DNA from: Bacteroidota bacterium
GTDB lineage: Bacteria > Zhuqueibacterota > Zhuqueibacteria > Zhuqueibacterales > Geothermadaptataceae
Reading direction: 5' to 3'
Assembly (NCBI GenBank): GCA_011375275.1
Contig: DRLW01000247.1
Location: forward strand, 1-16,060
Length of the DNA: 16,060 nucleotides
The first letter of the stretch is position 1, and the number at the start of each line of letters is the position of its first letter. The notes below the pieces were generated by a model, which was not told the DNA's origin, did not search any database, and saw only the letters and a program-made list of their open reading frames with translations. Below, piece after piece: positions 6,328 through 14,069 of the stretch. A program made the translations under genes and the position numbers.

Positions 6328-7110
6328 TCAGCGCGACATCTCTGCCATCAAAATGGCTGCTGCGATGGCAACATTGAGAGATTCGCCCTTGCCGCGCGCC
6401 GGGATGACGATGTTCAGGTCGGAGAGGGCGAGCGCCTGTTCTGAGATGCCTTTCACCTCTCCGCCGAGAAGCAGTATTTTTTTTGCCGGATAGCGCAGGG
6501 TGGTGTAGGGAAAATCACCACGCTGATCGGCTGCGTAGATGGTTGCTCCATAGCGCTTGGCCAGCTCCAGAGTTCCGACGAAATCATCGACCTCAAAAAT
6601 CGGCAGATGAAAAACCGCGCCCATGGAAGCGCGCAAAGCTTTCATGTTGCTCCATGAAACCGTATCCGGCCCCAGAATGAGCGCATCTGCACCCAACCAT
6701 TCAGCGGTACGCATGATCGTGCCCAGGTTGCCCGGGTCCTGCAGCTTTTCAATGGCGACCATCAGGCATTTGTGATTTTCCCGCAGGCAGTGCAGTGGAT
6801 TATCCCCCCAGTTTTTCATCTCCACCTCAGCGATAACCCCCTGAGAATTGACCGTATCCGAAATTTTTTTGAACTCAATCTGTGTCGTCTCGATAGTCGG
6901 AATGGATCGCTTCTTTGCCAGCTCGAATATTTTTTCGGCTTGTGGAGTGGAGCGGAATGCATGGGTGTGCAGAACCCTTGTGATCGTCCAGTCGGACTGC
7001 AGCGCTTCAAACGTAAGCCGTGCACCTTCGACGAGCATTTTTTGCTCCAGACGGCGGTATTTTTTCTGATGCAACCGGGCAAGAGTTTTGATGTCGTTCC
7101 GTGACAGCAT
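6328..7110 (-). CDS. TrmH/SpoU-family RNA 2'-O-ribose methyltransferase
   Basis: The 260-residue protein has a SpoU substrate-binding-type N-terminal domain (about 18-95; KMLVEGARLTFEAL at 24-37) and a SPOUT methylase domain (about 115-256). The methylase has the three knot motifs: EKLQDPGNLGTIMRTAEWLG (N128, R134), LLLGGEVKGIS (213-223), and IPARGKGESLNVAIAAAI (236-253; S244, N246). ASMGAVFHLP at 161-170 is the usual substrate-side segment. It should transfer a methyl group from S-adenosylmethionine to a ribose 2'-OH of rRNA or tRNA; the exact nucleotide cannot be read from sequence. AGGGAAG sits just upstream of the ATG at 7110. It stands alone, facing a 0.9-kb gene-free region. The family call is firm; a more exact name (such as RlmB) would be speculation. 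Confidence 0.92.
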   Translation of the reverse strand: MLSRNDIKTLARLHQKKYRRLEQKMLVEGARLTFEALQSDWTITRVLHTHAFRSTPQAEKIFELAKKRSIPTIETTQIEFKKISDTVNSQGVIAEVEMKNWGDNPLHCLRENHKCLMVAIEKLQDPGNLGTIMRTAEWLGADALILGPDTVSWSNMKALRASMGAVFHLPIFEVDDFVGTLELAKRYGATIYAADQRGDFPYTTLRYPAKKILLLGGEVKGISEQALALSDLNIVIPARGKGESLNVAIAAAILMAEMSR

Positions 7111-7309
7111 GTCTTCCCTGAAGTTCTTGGCTGGAAACGTTGTTTTAGGTTGAAGAATTCATGAAATTCGAAAAATCATTTATCATTAAAAAATATCTAA
7201 CCTAATCTGAGTGATTCGTCCCAAAATAAAAAAATGTGGCAATATATTGTTTTTGTTTCAGATGCGCGCCCGCAAATATCATAATTGCAGTGCAACCCAA
7301 AAGGTTATG

Positions 7310-7360
7310 ACACGATGCGGACAGATTGAGAAAAAATTATCCACGACAACCTGCGAACGA
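7310..7360 (+). repeat. Diverged direct repeat, copy 1 (ACACGATGCGG block)
   Basis: ACACGATGCGGACAGATTGAG, then a run of A's and a CACGACAACCTG segment, aligns loosely with the block starting near 7608. Only the first 11 bases are identical; the rest is diverged with small gaps. Confidence 0.4.
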
Positions 7361-7450
7361 ACGGGATAATTCTGATGGTTTTCCATTCTCATGTCAGAAA
7401 CGATGGAAACGTTCTGGCTCCTGAGTTAGAATATCATCTGTGCATTTTGG

Positions 7451-7568
7451 TGAACCACGAAGTTCACAAAGGACGCGAAGAAAAACAAGGTGAAATGTAA
7501 GGAGCTGCTGGTTCTGATTTTTACGATACTTCAGCATTCTTCGTGCGCTTCGGGGCCTTCGTGGTGCA
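7451..7568. repeat. Long inverted repeat of the ACCACGAAG type
   Basis: The left arm, 7451-7482 (TGAACCACGAAG...CGCGAAGAA), is the imperfect complement of the right arm, 7537-7568 (TTCTTCGTGCGCTTCG...CTTCGTGGTGCA). The arms are 32 bases each with several mismatches, separated by 54 bases. Within each arm the CACGAAG-like motif is itself repeated (CCACGAAG, then CGCGAAG). It could fold into a long hairpin, and looks like a small mobile or palindromic intergenic element. There is no coding content. Confidence 0.8.
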
Positions 7569-7607
7569 ACCCGGCTTCAGCCCATAGCTGAGAGGGCGGG
7601 ATAACCA

Positions 7608-7655
7608 GACACGATGCGGCCAAATATAGATAAAAAAATGGTCATGACAATCTGG
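7608..7655 (+). repeat. Diverged direct repeat, copy 2 (ACACGATGCGG block)
   Basis: ACACGATGCGGCCAAATATAG, an A-rich run and a CATGACAATCTG segment align loosely with the block near 7310. It is preceded by GGATAACCAG, the reverse complement of the CTGGTTATCC start of the long repeat family, which hints at a link between the two. Confidence 0.4.
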
Positions 7656-7887
7656 CAGCAGATACTGAAAAGTGAATGTCTCAATCCATTCAAACAGCTT
7701 TGTCTGCTGCTTTTCGTCCCAAATAATAAGTCGCTCAGGTTAGCTCTAAATCATATAATTTTCATCAAGTTGTGCTGGGTTTCCTGCCGCTGCCCGGATA
7801 GCAAATGAAGAAAAAACTCTGCAAGCCCGGAGCTGCTCTTTTTTCGAATATACCACTGAAACCTGCTGAAAGCAGAAAGAATTCTGC

Positions 7888-7909
7888 TATCCCGAAGTAG
7901 AGCGGGATA
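7888..7909. other. Small perfect hairpin downstream of hisS
   Basis: TATCCCG (7888-7894) pairs with CGGGATA (7903-7909) around an 8-base loop. It lies about 130 bp past the hisS stop codon and lacks a T-run on either strand, so a terminator role is doubtful. Confidence 0.35.
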
Positions 7910-8037
7910 ATGGGATGAGTTTGTCTGCTGCGCTCATTGTCACACTCCCTCGGGAAGGCTGGTGAAAATTTTTGCGTGCTGTCTTATGCTGTGATCGAAG
8001 TTTTTCATGCTCTGAGATACATCGCGGAATAGCATCT

Positions 8038-9351
8038 TCAGGAATCCCGGTTTTCCGCGCGAACAGTAGCGGTCTGGGAATCAATCGGGGCCAGCATCTT
8101 GCGCACGATCTCGCCGAGCTGCGCCAGAGGCACGTCCTGCTGCTCGCCGTTCTCGAGATTTTTGAGCACGACTTTGCCAGCCTGCAGCTCGGATTCACCG
8201 GCGATGGCCACCAGCCGTGCGCCGTTGCGGTTGGCCTCGCGCATCTGAGCCTTCAGGCTGCGGCCGAGCAGGTCGGTCTCCACGCGGATGCCTTGCGCGC
8301 GCAGTTCCTGCGCCAGCTTGTAGGCCTGCATGCGGCCCTCAGCGCCGGGCGTTGCGATGTACATATCCGGCCGCAGCGCTGTTTCGGGAAGCAGGTTTTC
8401 AGCCTCGAGGGCCATGAGCAGGCGTTCGATCCCTGCCGCAAAGCCAACCGAAGGCGTTGGCTTGCCACCGAGTTCCTGCGCGAGCAGATCATAGCGGCCG
8501 CCTCCGCCCAGAGCGTTTTGCGCTCCAAGGCTGCTGCCGATAAATTCATAGGCTGTGTAGGTATAGTAATCCAGACCGCGCACCAGGCGGTGGTCGATTT
8601 CAAAAGCAACGTCGTTTTCTTCCAGCATGCGCAGCACGGCACGGAAATGCTCCTCCGCGGCCGGGGTCAGGTTGTCGATCATTTTCGGCGCGCCGGCGGT
8701 TATTCTGCGACACTCAGTTTCCTTGCAGTCGAGAATCCGCAGCGGATTCTGCTCGTAGCGCTCCTGGCATGTCCGGCACAGCGCATCGAAGTGTGGCTTG
8801 AGCCATTCTTTGAGCACGTTTTTATAGTTCACCCTGCTTTCGGCATCACCGACGCTGTTGATTTTGAGCACAAAGGAGGACAGCCCCAGCGCACGATAGA
8901 TATCCAGGCCGAGCAATATGGTCTCCACATCTGCCTCAGGCATCGGCGAACCGATAATTTCAGCGCCAAACTGGTGGAACTGGCGAAAGCGGCCGGACTG
9001 GGGATTTTCCTGGCGGAAAAAGGGCGAAATGTAGTACAGCTTGTTCACTGGCCGGGCTACGGTCAGGGAGTGCTCGATGACCGCCCGCATTACCGGAGCC
9101 GTGCCCTCGGGCTTCAGGGTGAGGGATTTTTTACCGCGGTCTTCAAAGGTGTACATCTCCTTGGAGACGATATCCGTGAGCTGGCCGATACCACGGGCGA
9201 ACAGGGCGGTTTCCTCAAAAATCGGGGTGCGGATTTCGTGGTAGCCGTAGCGGTGCATGATGTCGCGGATCGTATTTTCCACGAATTGCCACTTTTCTGA
9301 CTCTGGCGGCAGAATATCCTGTGTGCCTTTTATTTTCTGAATTTTTTGCAT
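8038..9351 (-). CDS. hisS: Histidyl-tRNA synthetase
   Basis: The 437-residue protein matches bacterial HisRS throughout. It opens with the typical KGTQDILPPE (8-17). Class II motif 1 covers about 38-56 (HEIRTPIFEETALFARGIG). Motif 2 covers about 66-90 (MYTFEDRGKKSLTLKPEGT). The HisA signature is LVRGLDYYTYTAYEF (256-270). Motif 3 is SVGFAAGIERLL (301-312). GGGGRYDLL lies at 282-290. The anticodon-binding domain fills about 328-425. An insertion has four cysteines (C192, C195, C209, C214), as seen in many bacterial HisRS. It charges tRNA-His with histidine, using ATP, in the cytoplasm. The ATG at 9351 starts MQKIQKIKGTQD, the normal family start. The PTS IIA-like gene lies upstream on the same strand, 182 bp away. 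The call is certain; no tRNA gene is adjacent. Confidence 0.97.
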   Translation of the reverse strand: MQKIQKIKGTQDILPPESEKWQFVENTIRDIMHRYGYHEIRTPIFEETALFARGIGQLTDIVSKEMYTFEDRGKKSLTLKPEGTAPVMRAVIEHSLTVARPVNKLYYISPFFRQENPQSGRFRQFHQFGAEIIGSPMPEADVETILLGLDIYRALGLSSFVLKINSVGDAESRVNYKNVLKEWLKPHFDALCRTCQERYEQNPLRILDCKETECRRITAGAPKMIDNLTPAAEEHFRAVLRMLEENDVAFEIDHRLVRGLDYYTYTAYEFIGSSLGAQNALGGGGRYDLLAQELGGKPTPSVGFAAGIERLLMALEAENLLPETALRPDMYIATPGAEGRMQAYKLAQELRAQGIRVETDLLGRSLKAQMREANRNGARLVAIAGESELQAGKVVLKNLENGEQQDVPLAQLGEIVRKMLAPIDSQTATVRAENRDS

Positions 9352-9445
9352 GATGTTCTGTTCTGACTGAAATTAGTTCCCGGGCTCTCTGTTGTCCCGG
9401 CCTGTTGGCAGTGCGATGATAACCTGGAAAGACGAGGGATAGTCC

Positions 9446-9472
9446 GTGTGGGGGAAGCGGCTGGCTTCACAC
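9446..9472. other. Possible bulged hairpin in the hisS upstream region
   Basis: GTGTG, four G's and AAGC (9446-9458) can pair with GCTTCACAC (9464-9472), leaving the G's as a bulge and a 5-base loop. It lies between the PTS IIA-like gene and hisS, in the hisS leader on the minus strand. No T-run follows, and no T-box features were seen. It is a weak candidate only. Confidence 0.25.
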
Positions 9473-9533
9473 GCTGCGCTGCAGAGATAGCGCGGTGGAG
9501 AGAGCAGGAAATGCAGGTGACATGCTCGTGGCC

Positions 9534-10007
9534 TCAGGCCTCGAAATTCCTCTCCTCTTCCCGTCCCACTTCTTCGAGCACCTCCTCTGCGGATGTGGCC
9601 TTCAGCAGCTTTTCCTTGAGCTCACCCATGTGCATCAGGCGCGAAATACGGCTCAGCGCTTTGAGATGCGGGCCGGTTTGCCCCGGAGGCCCGACGAGAA
9701 GCCAGATGAGGCGCACGGGTTCCTTGTCGATCGAATCGAAATCGATGGGCTCGGCGCTGATTCCCAGTGCGGCGACGATCACCGGAGCAGCATCGCTTTT
9801 GCCATGTGGAATGGCCACGCCTTCTCCGACGCCGGTACTCATCACGGCCTCGCGGTCGAGGATGGCTTTGAGCACGGCATCACGGTTGGTGATGCTGCCG
9901 GCTTTGTCCAGCAAATCGACGAGTTCTTCGATCACCCGGCTCTTCTCACGGTTTTCGAGGGGCACTTTGATGGTTTTTTCCGAAAGTATATCTGCAAGTT
10001 TCATCAT
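9534..10007 (-). CDS. PTS IIA domain protein, fructose/PtsN (nitrogen-regulatory) type
   Basis: The 157-residue protein is a single EIIA domain of the fructose/mannitol-PtsN class. It begins MMKLADILSEKTIKVPL and has the active-site motif STGVGEGVAIPHGKSD, with the phosphorylatable histidine at H68. RLIWLLVGPPGQTGPHLKALSRISRLM at about 98-124 is the second family block. Length and lack of fused IIB/IIC domains point to a regulatory PtsN-like protein rather than a sugar permease part. GGAG lies 5 bases before the first of two adjacent ATGs; either could start the protein. No HPr or enzyme I gene is in the window, so its phosphate donor is unknown. The C-terminus (EEVGREEERNFEA) is acidic. It is probably its own transcription unit. 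Confidence 0.9.
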   Translation of the reverse strand: MMKLADILSEKTIKVPLENREKSRVIEELVDLLDKAGSITNRDAVLKAILDREAVMSTGVGEGVAIPHGKSDAAPVIVAALGISAEPIDFDSIDKEPVRLIWLLVGPPGQTGPHLKALSRISRLMHMGELKEKLLKATSAEEVLEEVGREEERNFEA

Positions 10008-10090
10008 TCTGACTCCAGCCCCGTCTCGAAAAGGTACGTCCTTTTACCAGGGGATCACACCTCTATGGTTATCTTGATCTATGATATCCC

Positions 10091-10140
10091 GATTGTTCCG
10101 GCGCGAAGCGCAGCGGTGTGAATAAACCGGGTTTCATCTT
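10091..10140 (-). repeat. Degenerate fragment of the intergenic repeat core
   Basis: Read on the minus strand, AAGATGAAACCCGG, then a 13-base insertion, CTGCGCTTCGCGCCGGAACAAT resembles AAGATGAGATCCCGG...CTGCGCTTCGCCTGGCCGGAATG of the repeat core. It lies in the 180-bp gap between the YfhO and PTS IIA-like genes. Confidence 0.45.
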
Positions 10141-10187
10141 CTGCCTGGAAAGCTGCTACAATATAATATTATCGGCCTGTTTTGCAA

Positions 10188-12710
10188 TTAAATTCTCCTG
10201 CCGTTCGGCCCGTAGCGGTAGCCGTAAAAAAGCAGAGCGAAAATCAGCAGAGAACTGATTATCGTCAGCCAGACACCGGTGGTAAATGCGGTGGAATGGT
10301 AGTAAAAAACGACCTCGTGTTCTCCGGCAGGCAAGGCGACGGCACGGAACGCATGGTTGGCTGTGAGCACCTCCTGCTCCCGGCCATCGACGCGGACATG
10401 CCAGGCCGGGGGATAATGGGTGTCCGAAAGAACGAGCAGTTGTGGCTGCTGTGCCCGGGTTTTGATGCGAATTTCCTGCAGGCTATACTTTTCGATTGTG
10501 GCACTTGCTGTGCTGTCAGGAACCGGCTGTATCTGTGGCTGCTTTTTGAGAATGACCGACTGCGCCGGGTCGAATCCTGCTGACACAAAGCGCAACACAG
10601 CATCACGGGCATTCTCGATGACCTCATAGTTACCGATCATCAGCGCCCTGGGCAAGACCTCTGTATTCTCGTAAACGATGATATCGATCGCTCCGCCTCC
10701 GACGGCGAGTTTCCCCTGGGCACGCCCCTGCAGAGCCGGCTCAGGGATGGAGTGCGGGGTGATCACATATTTCACGTTGAGAAAATTCAGGAGTTTTTGA
10801 TCGGCTCTGCGCCTCTCTGCCGTGGTCTTCGGGTCGGTGTATTTCAGCAGATACTCGCGTTCGATCCGGCTGGCGTCGAGAATGTCCTGATAGGCACGCG
10901 GCTTTGCCGGATGATAGCCGCCGATGGACTGGATATCCTGAGCGGCCCAGCGCACTTCGTTGAACAGGCGCTCGACTGGGAAAATGCGAAACAGGTCCTG
11001 GTCTTTTTTGAGAAATTCGGTAACGCCGTCCGGCTTGAGAAACTCCTCGTGGAGCTGTGCCGGGCTCGGCTTATTGAAATCGTAATCCACGGACCAGAGA
11101 TCGACAAGGGTGATGATGAAGATCAGTACCGCGAAAGTCGCTGGTTTGAGCGAGCGTTTCAGGGCAAGGGCCGTGAGGCCGATACCTGCGGCCAGCCACA
11201 GGCTGACCAGCCAGTAGTCGGCAAAGAACGTGTCGAACCGTACCCGGTTCACCTGGAAGGCAAATTCTTTTGGCAGTCGGGGGTCTGCCGGGTAAATGCC
11301 CTGCATAAAGCTGAACAACGAATCTTTCAGTGCCGTCGCGATGAGCGCCAGGGCGAGCACAGCTCCGGCAGCGATGAACAATTTTTTAATCAGCGTTTCC
11401 GCCGCGGTTTTGTCTGAGTGGTCGCGGATTTTCTCTACCAGCCAGTGCAAACCAAAACCAGCCAGCACCGCAAAGCTGAACTGAACCAGCACAAGGATCA
11501 TCACCGGCACCCGGAATTTGTTGAAAAAGGGCAGGATGTCATACAGCAGCCGGTAAAAAGGGGTGTATTTTCCGAAGGAAACCAGAAGAGCCAGGACGAT
11601 GACCACGCCGAGATAGCGCACCAGCGGTTTGCGCACGCGGATCAGTGCGACCAGCGCCAGCGCAAAAATCAGGATACCCATGTAGTTGGTGTGTTCTGTA
11701 AACGGCATCTCGCCCCAGTAGTTCGGGAAACCGCGAAAACCGTAACCGTAGCCGTAAAAGGATGGGATGATGAACGTCAGTATTTCCTGCGGTGGGAACG
11801 ACCACTGGGTTGCATAGTCGAAGCCCACGCCGGTGTCGCCGGCATCTGCGGCCAGAACCGAAGGCATGCCGCGGATCGAATAGTGACCATATTCATAGAT
11901 GGGCAGAAGTTGCATGGCAGACATGCTCAGACCGGCGACGAGCAGAAAAACCACTTTGCCGAGCAGAGGCAGGAGCTGTGCGTGTTCTTTGTTTTTCACA
12001 TGACTGACGACGAGCCAGATGATCCAGGTGCCGAGCAGCATCCAGGTATAGTAGATGATCTGTATGTGCGCGCGTTGAAACTGGATACCGACCAGCAGAC
12101 CAGCAAGGCCGAAGTACAGCAGGCCGCCGCGGTCAAAAAGACGATTGACAGCCCAGAAAACAAGCGGTAACAGCGCGGTTGCCATCATCTGTGAACCATG
12201 GCCTGCTGTTTCCATCACGATCAGGTAGGGCGTGAACATAAAGGCAAAGCCGGCTAACAGAGCGGGGATGAAATCGACCTTCTGATCCCGCAGCACGAGA
12301 TAGACGCCGAACCCGGCAAAGGGATAATGGATGATGTGCCAGAGCAGTGGCGGCAGCTCGATGATTTTGTTGATCAGATCGAGGGGCAGATAGGGCAGAT
12401 AGGTGTAGGGCATGTACAACAGCCCGGCAAAGCTGGGCATGCCGGCAAAGATATGCGGCGTCCACTGCGGATAGATGCCCTCGTTTGCGAAGACGCTTTT
12501 CAGAACGTGGCCGATGGCAGCAGGGAGTCGCTGATCGCCGGAGATAAAGATTTTGCCACCGAACAGGACGTCATAAAAAAAGATCACCGTGAAAAAAGTA
12601 TAGATTCCCAGGGCCGCGGCATGCGGGTGCGCTGCGATGAGCTCCTGGACGGACTGTTGCTGGGCGGGTTTTGCGGCTTTTGCGCCGGAAGACTTCTTTT
12701 TCCTGGCCAT
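10188..12710 (-). CDS. YfhO-family large polytopic membrane protein (GT-C-like)
   Basis: The 840-residue protein has a Lys/Ala-rich cytoplasmic tail (1-20), a first membrane helix near 31-50, and the typical first-loop segment GGKIFISGDQRLP (51-63), where D59 sits at the position of the GT-C loop acid. PQWTPHIFAGMPSFAGL at 81-97 is a strong YfhO-family signature. About a dozen more hydrophobic helices follow to about residue 540. A large, mostly hydrophilic C-terminal domain (about 560-810) comes next, then a last helix near 812-832. Bacillus YfhO has been linked to glycosylation of lipoteichoic acid; other members are unassigned. By analogy it may transfer a sugar from a lipid carrier outside the membrane. 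It is read divergently from the glycosyltransferase operon at 13106. AGGATC lies 9 bases before the ATG. The family is clear; the substrate is unknown. Confidence 0.9.
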   Translation of the reverse strand: MARKKKSSGAKAAKPAQQQSVQELIAAHPHAAALGIYTFFTVIFFYDVLFGGKIFISGDQRLPAAIGHVLKSVFANEGIYPQWTPHIFAGMPSFAGLLYMPYTYLPYLPLDLINKIIELPPLLWHIIHYPFAGFGVYLVLRDQKVDFIPALLAGFAFMFTPYLIVMETAGHGSQMMATALLPLVFWAVNRLFDRGGLLYFGLAGLLVGIQFQRAHIQIIYYTWMLLGTWIIWLVVSHVKNKEHAQLLPLLGKVVFLLVAGLSMSAMQLLPIYEYGHYSIRGMPSVLAADAGDTGVGFDYATQWSFPPQEILTFIIPSFYGYGYGFRGFPNYWGEMPFTEHTNYMGILIFALALVALIRVRKPLVRYLGVVIVLALLVSFGKYTPFYRLLYDILPFFNKFRVPVMILVLVQFSFAVLAGFGLHWLVEKIRDHSDKTAAETLIKKLFIAAGAVLALALIATALKDSLFSFMQGIYPADPRLPKEFAFQVNRVRFDTFFADYWLVSLWLAAGIGLTALALKRSLKPATFAVLIFIITLVDLWSVDYDFNKPSPAQLHEEFLKPDGVTEFLKKDQDLFRIFPVERLFNEVRWAAQDIQSIGGYHPAKPRAYQDILDASRIEREYLLKYTDPKTTAERRRADQKLLNFLNVKYVITPHSIPEPALQGRAQGKLAVGGGAIDIIVYENTEVLPRALMIGNYEVIENARDAVLRFVSAGFDPAQSVILKKQPQIQPVPDSTASATIEKYSLQEIRIKTRAQQPQLLVLSDTHYPPAWHVRVDGREQEVLTANHAFRAVALPAGEHEVVFYYHSTAFTTGVWLTIISSLLIFALLFYGYRYGPNGRRI

Positions 12711-12825
12711 GAGGGTCGATCCTGAATTGGTTCTGGCGTTTTATCCTGTTGGCTTTGCAGACAGGCTGGTATGGAAAAACAGACGGGAATGTAACACAAT
12801 TGTGCAGGAAATGCAAAGAAGACTG

Positions 12826-12846
12826 TTTGAAACAGACCGTTTCAAA
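12826..12846. promoter_or_regulatory. Perfect inverted repeat, possible operator
   Basis: TTTGAAAC (12826-12833) and GTTTCAAA (12839-12846) are exact complements around AGACC. The site lies about 115 bp upstream of yfhO and 260 bp upstream of the GT2 gene. It has no T-run, so a protein-binding site is at least as likely as a terminator. Confidence 0.4.
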
Positions 12847-13038
12847 GAAAAAATCACTGCACAGAGGGCGATCAGCCGGAAATAACAGCGTGGTGCTCAT
12901 CCGCAACAATGCTCCTGAAACAGGGGCTGTGCAGCCCGGTCTCTCCCCTGTGTTTGAAAAGCGATTGCCTTCACCTGAAATAATTCGTAAAATGGAAACC
13001 GTTTTTCACACACAGCAAGGCGGCCACAGGACGTCTGC

Positions 13039-13060
13039 TCTGGTTATCCATTTCACTCAG
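13039..13060 (+). repeat. Start fragment of the intergenic repeat family
   Basis: CTGGTTATCCATTTCACTCA differs by a single base from the first 20 bases of repeat unit 1 at 2241. The similarity does not clearly continue, so only the element's start is present, 45 bp before the GT2 gene. Confidence 0.65.
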
Positions 13061-13105
13061 GATGTACCGGTTGACCGGGTTGGGTGGCGGTGATGCAGGA
13101 GCGGG

Positions 13106-14065
13106 ATGACGAGATGGGAGATGGTCATTGCCAAAAATTCCAGTGAGTTCATGACGAAAGAAAAAAGCACAAGCCCCCTGGTTTTCTGCATCATCCTTAA
13201 CCTCAACGGCCGCGATGATCTGCTGGAAACTCTGGCCTCGGTCTTGTCGATCGCGTACTCTGATTTTCGCGTCGTTGTGGTCGATAATGGTTCAACAGAC
13301 GGCAGCCAGGAGGCTGTGCGCAGTCGCTTCCCCGGGGTGACGCTGATCGATACAGGAGAAAATCTCGGCTTTGGCGGCGGCAACAATGTCGGGATGCGAT
13401 ATGCCCTTGACCAGGGTGCTGATTGGATTCTGTTGCTGAATAATGACATCACGGTTTCCACTACATTGATCGACGAGCTGCTCGCAGCAGCGGCAACGGA
13501 TGAGACCATCGGCGCTCTTTGCCCGAAAATTTATTACTACGATCGTCCGGATGTGCTGTGGTATGCTGGCGGCAAAATTTCATTTTTCGCTGGTCTCATA
13601 TCACACCGCGGGCTGCGCCGAAAGGATCACGGGCAGTACGACAGGATTGTCGATACGGACTATATCACCGGGTGTGCTTTTATGGTTCGGGCAACGGTCT
13701 TGCGGCAGGTAGGGCTTTTTGATCCTGTTTATCATCCGGCCTATGTGGAAGACGCTGATCTGTCCCTGCGCATACAGCGCGCGGGGTTTCGTACGGTGTT
13801 TGTGCCTGCCGGCAAGGTCTGGCATAAGGTCTCTGCCTTCAGCGGTGGTGGCATGACCGCGATGAAAACACGGCTCAAGATCATCAACACGCTGACTTTT
13901 TTCCGCCGCTACAGCCGGTGGTATCACTGGCTGACGATCCCGCTGTTTATCGCTGCGGGCAGTGTGTTTTTTCTCGTGCGGGAACTGTTCAGGGGGAATT
14001 TTGAACTGGTAAAGGCGCTGGTCAGTGGCATGGCCGCGGCGCTGAAAAAACAAAAAACAGGATGA
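13106..14065 (+). CDS. Glycosyltransferase family 2 (rhamnosyltransferase-like, COG1216 type)
   Basis: The 319-residue form starts at the ATG at 13106, four bases after AGGAG. ATGs at 13121 and 13151 in the same frame would give 314 or 304 residues and fit the catalytic domain start (PLVFCIILNLNGRDDL) equally well. The GT2 fold is clear: DNGSTDGS (60-67) for nucleotide binding, GENLGFGGGNNVGMRYA (84-100), a LLLNNDITV segment with N112-N113-D114 at the DxD position, VEDADLSLRIQRAGF (214-228) with the catalytic acid region, and KVWHK (237-241). A hydrophobic helix near 275-291 suggests membrane association. It probably transfers a nucleotide-activated sugar during O-antigen, exopolysaccharide or glycan assembly. 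It leads a tight four-gene operon; donor and acceptor are unknown. Confidence 0.92.
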   Translation: MTRWEMVIAKNSSEFMTKEKSTSPLVFCIILNLNGRDDLLETLASVLSIAYSDFRVVVVDNGSTDGSQEAVRSRFPGVTLIDTGENLGFGGGNNVGMRYALDQGADWILLLNNDITVSTTLIDELLAAAATDETIGALCPKIYYYDRPDVLWYAGGKISFFAGLISHRGLRRKDHGQYDRIVDTDYITGCAFMVRATVLRQVGLFDPVYHPAYVEDADLSLRIQRAGFRTVFVPAGKVWHKVSAFSGGGMTAMKTRLKIINTLTFFRRYSRWYHWLTIPLFIAAGSVFFLVRELFRGNFELVKALVSGMAAALKKQKTG

Positions 14066-14069
14066 AAAC

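Larger units (their letters stand above)
7111..8037. other. Non-coding island between the methyltransferase gene and hisS
   Basis: These 927 bases hold no convincing gene. The part near 7130-7260 is AT-rich and may carry the methyltransferase promoter. Further right are a long inverted repeat (7451-7568), two diverged direct copies of an ACACGATGCGG-led block (about 7310-7360 and 7608-7655), and a small hairpin (TATCCCG...CGGGATA, 7888-7909). A 64-codon frame at 7614-7808 overlaps one repeat block and has no recognisable features. Confidence 0.65.
12711..13105. other. Divergent intergenic region with palindromes
   Basis: These 395 bases separate yfhO (minus) from the glycosyltransferase operon (plus) and should carry both promoters, though no clear -35/-10 pair was seen. 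They include the palindrome CACAATTGTG (12795-12804), an 8-base perfect inverted repeat (12826-12846) and a fragment of the repeat family start (13039-13060). No gene is recognisable. Confidence 0.6.

Noticed and set aside
7614..7808. A possible 64-residue protein in the non-coding island
   Set aside because: It starts within a repeat block, has no ribosome site, and shows no recognisable domain or gene-like composition.
7972..9300. A 442-codon plus-strand frame opposite hisS
   Set aside because: It is the antisense shadow of hisS, which is certain from its class II motifs; the frame has no domain of its own.
9352..9533. A T-box or other riboswitch in front of hisS
   Set aside because: No T-box consensus, specifier loop or terminator/antiterminator pair was visible; only a weak bulged hairpin is present.
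11418..12170. A 250-codon plus-strand frame inside the yfhO gene
   Set aside because: It is the complement of transmembrane helices of YfhO; it has no start context and no known domain.
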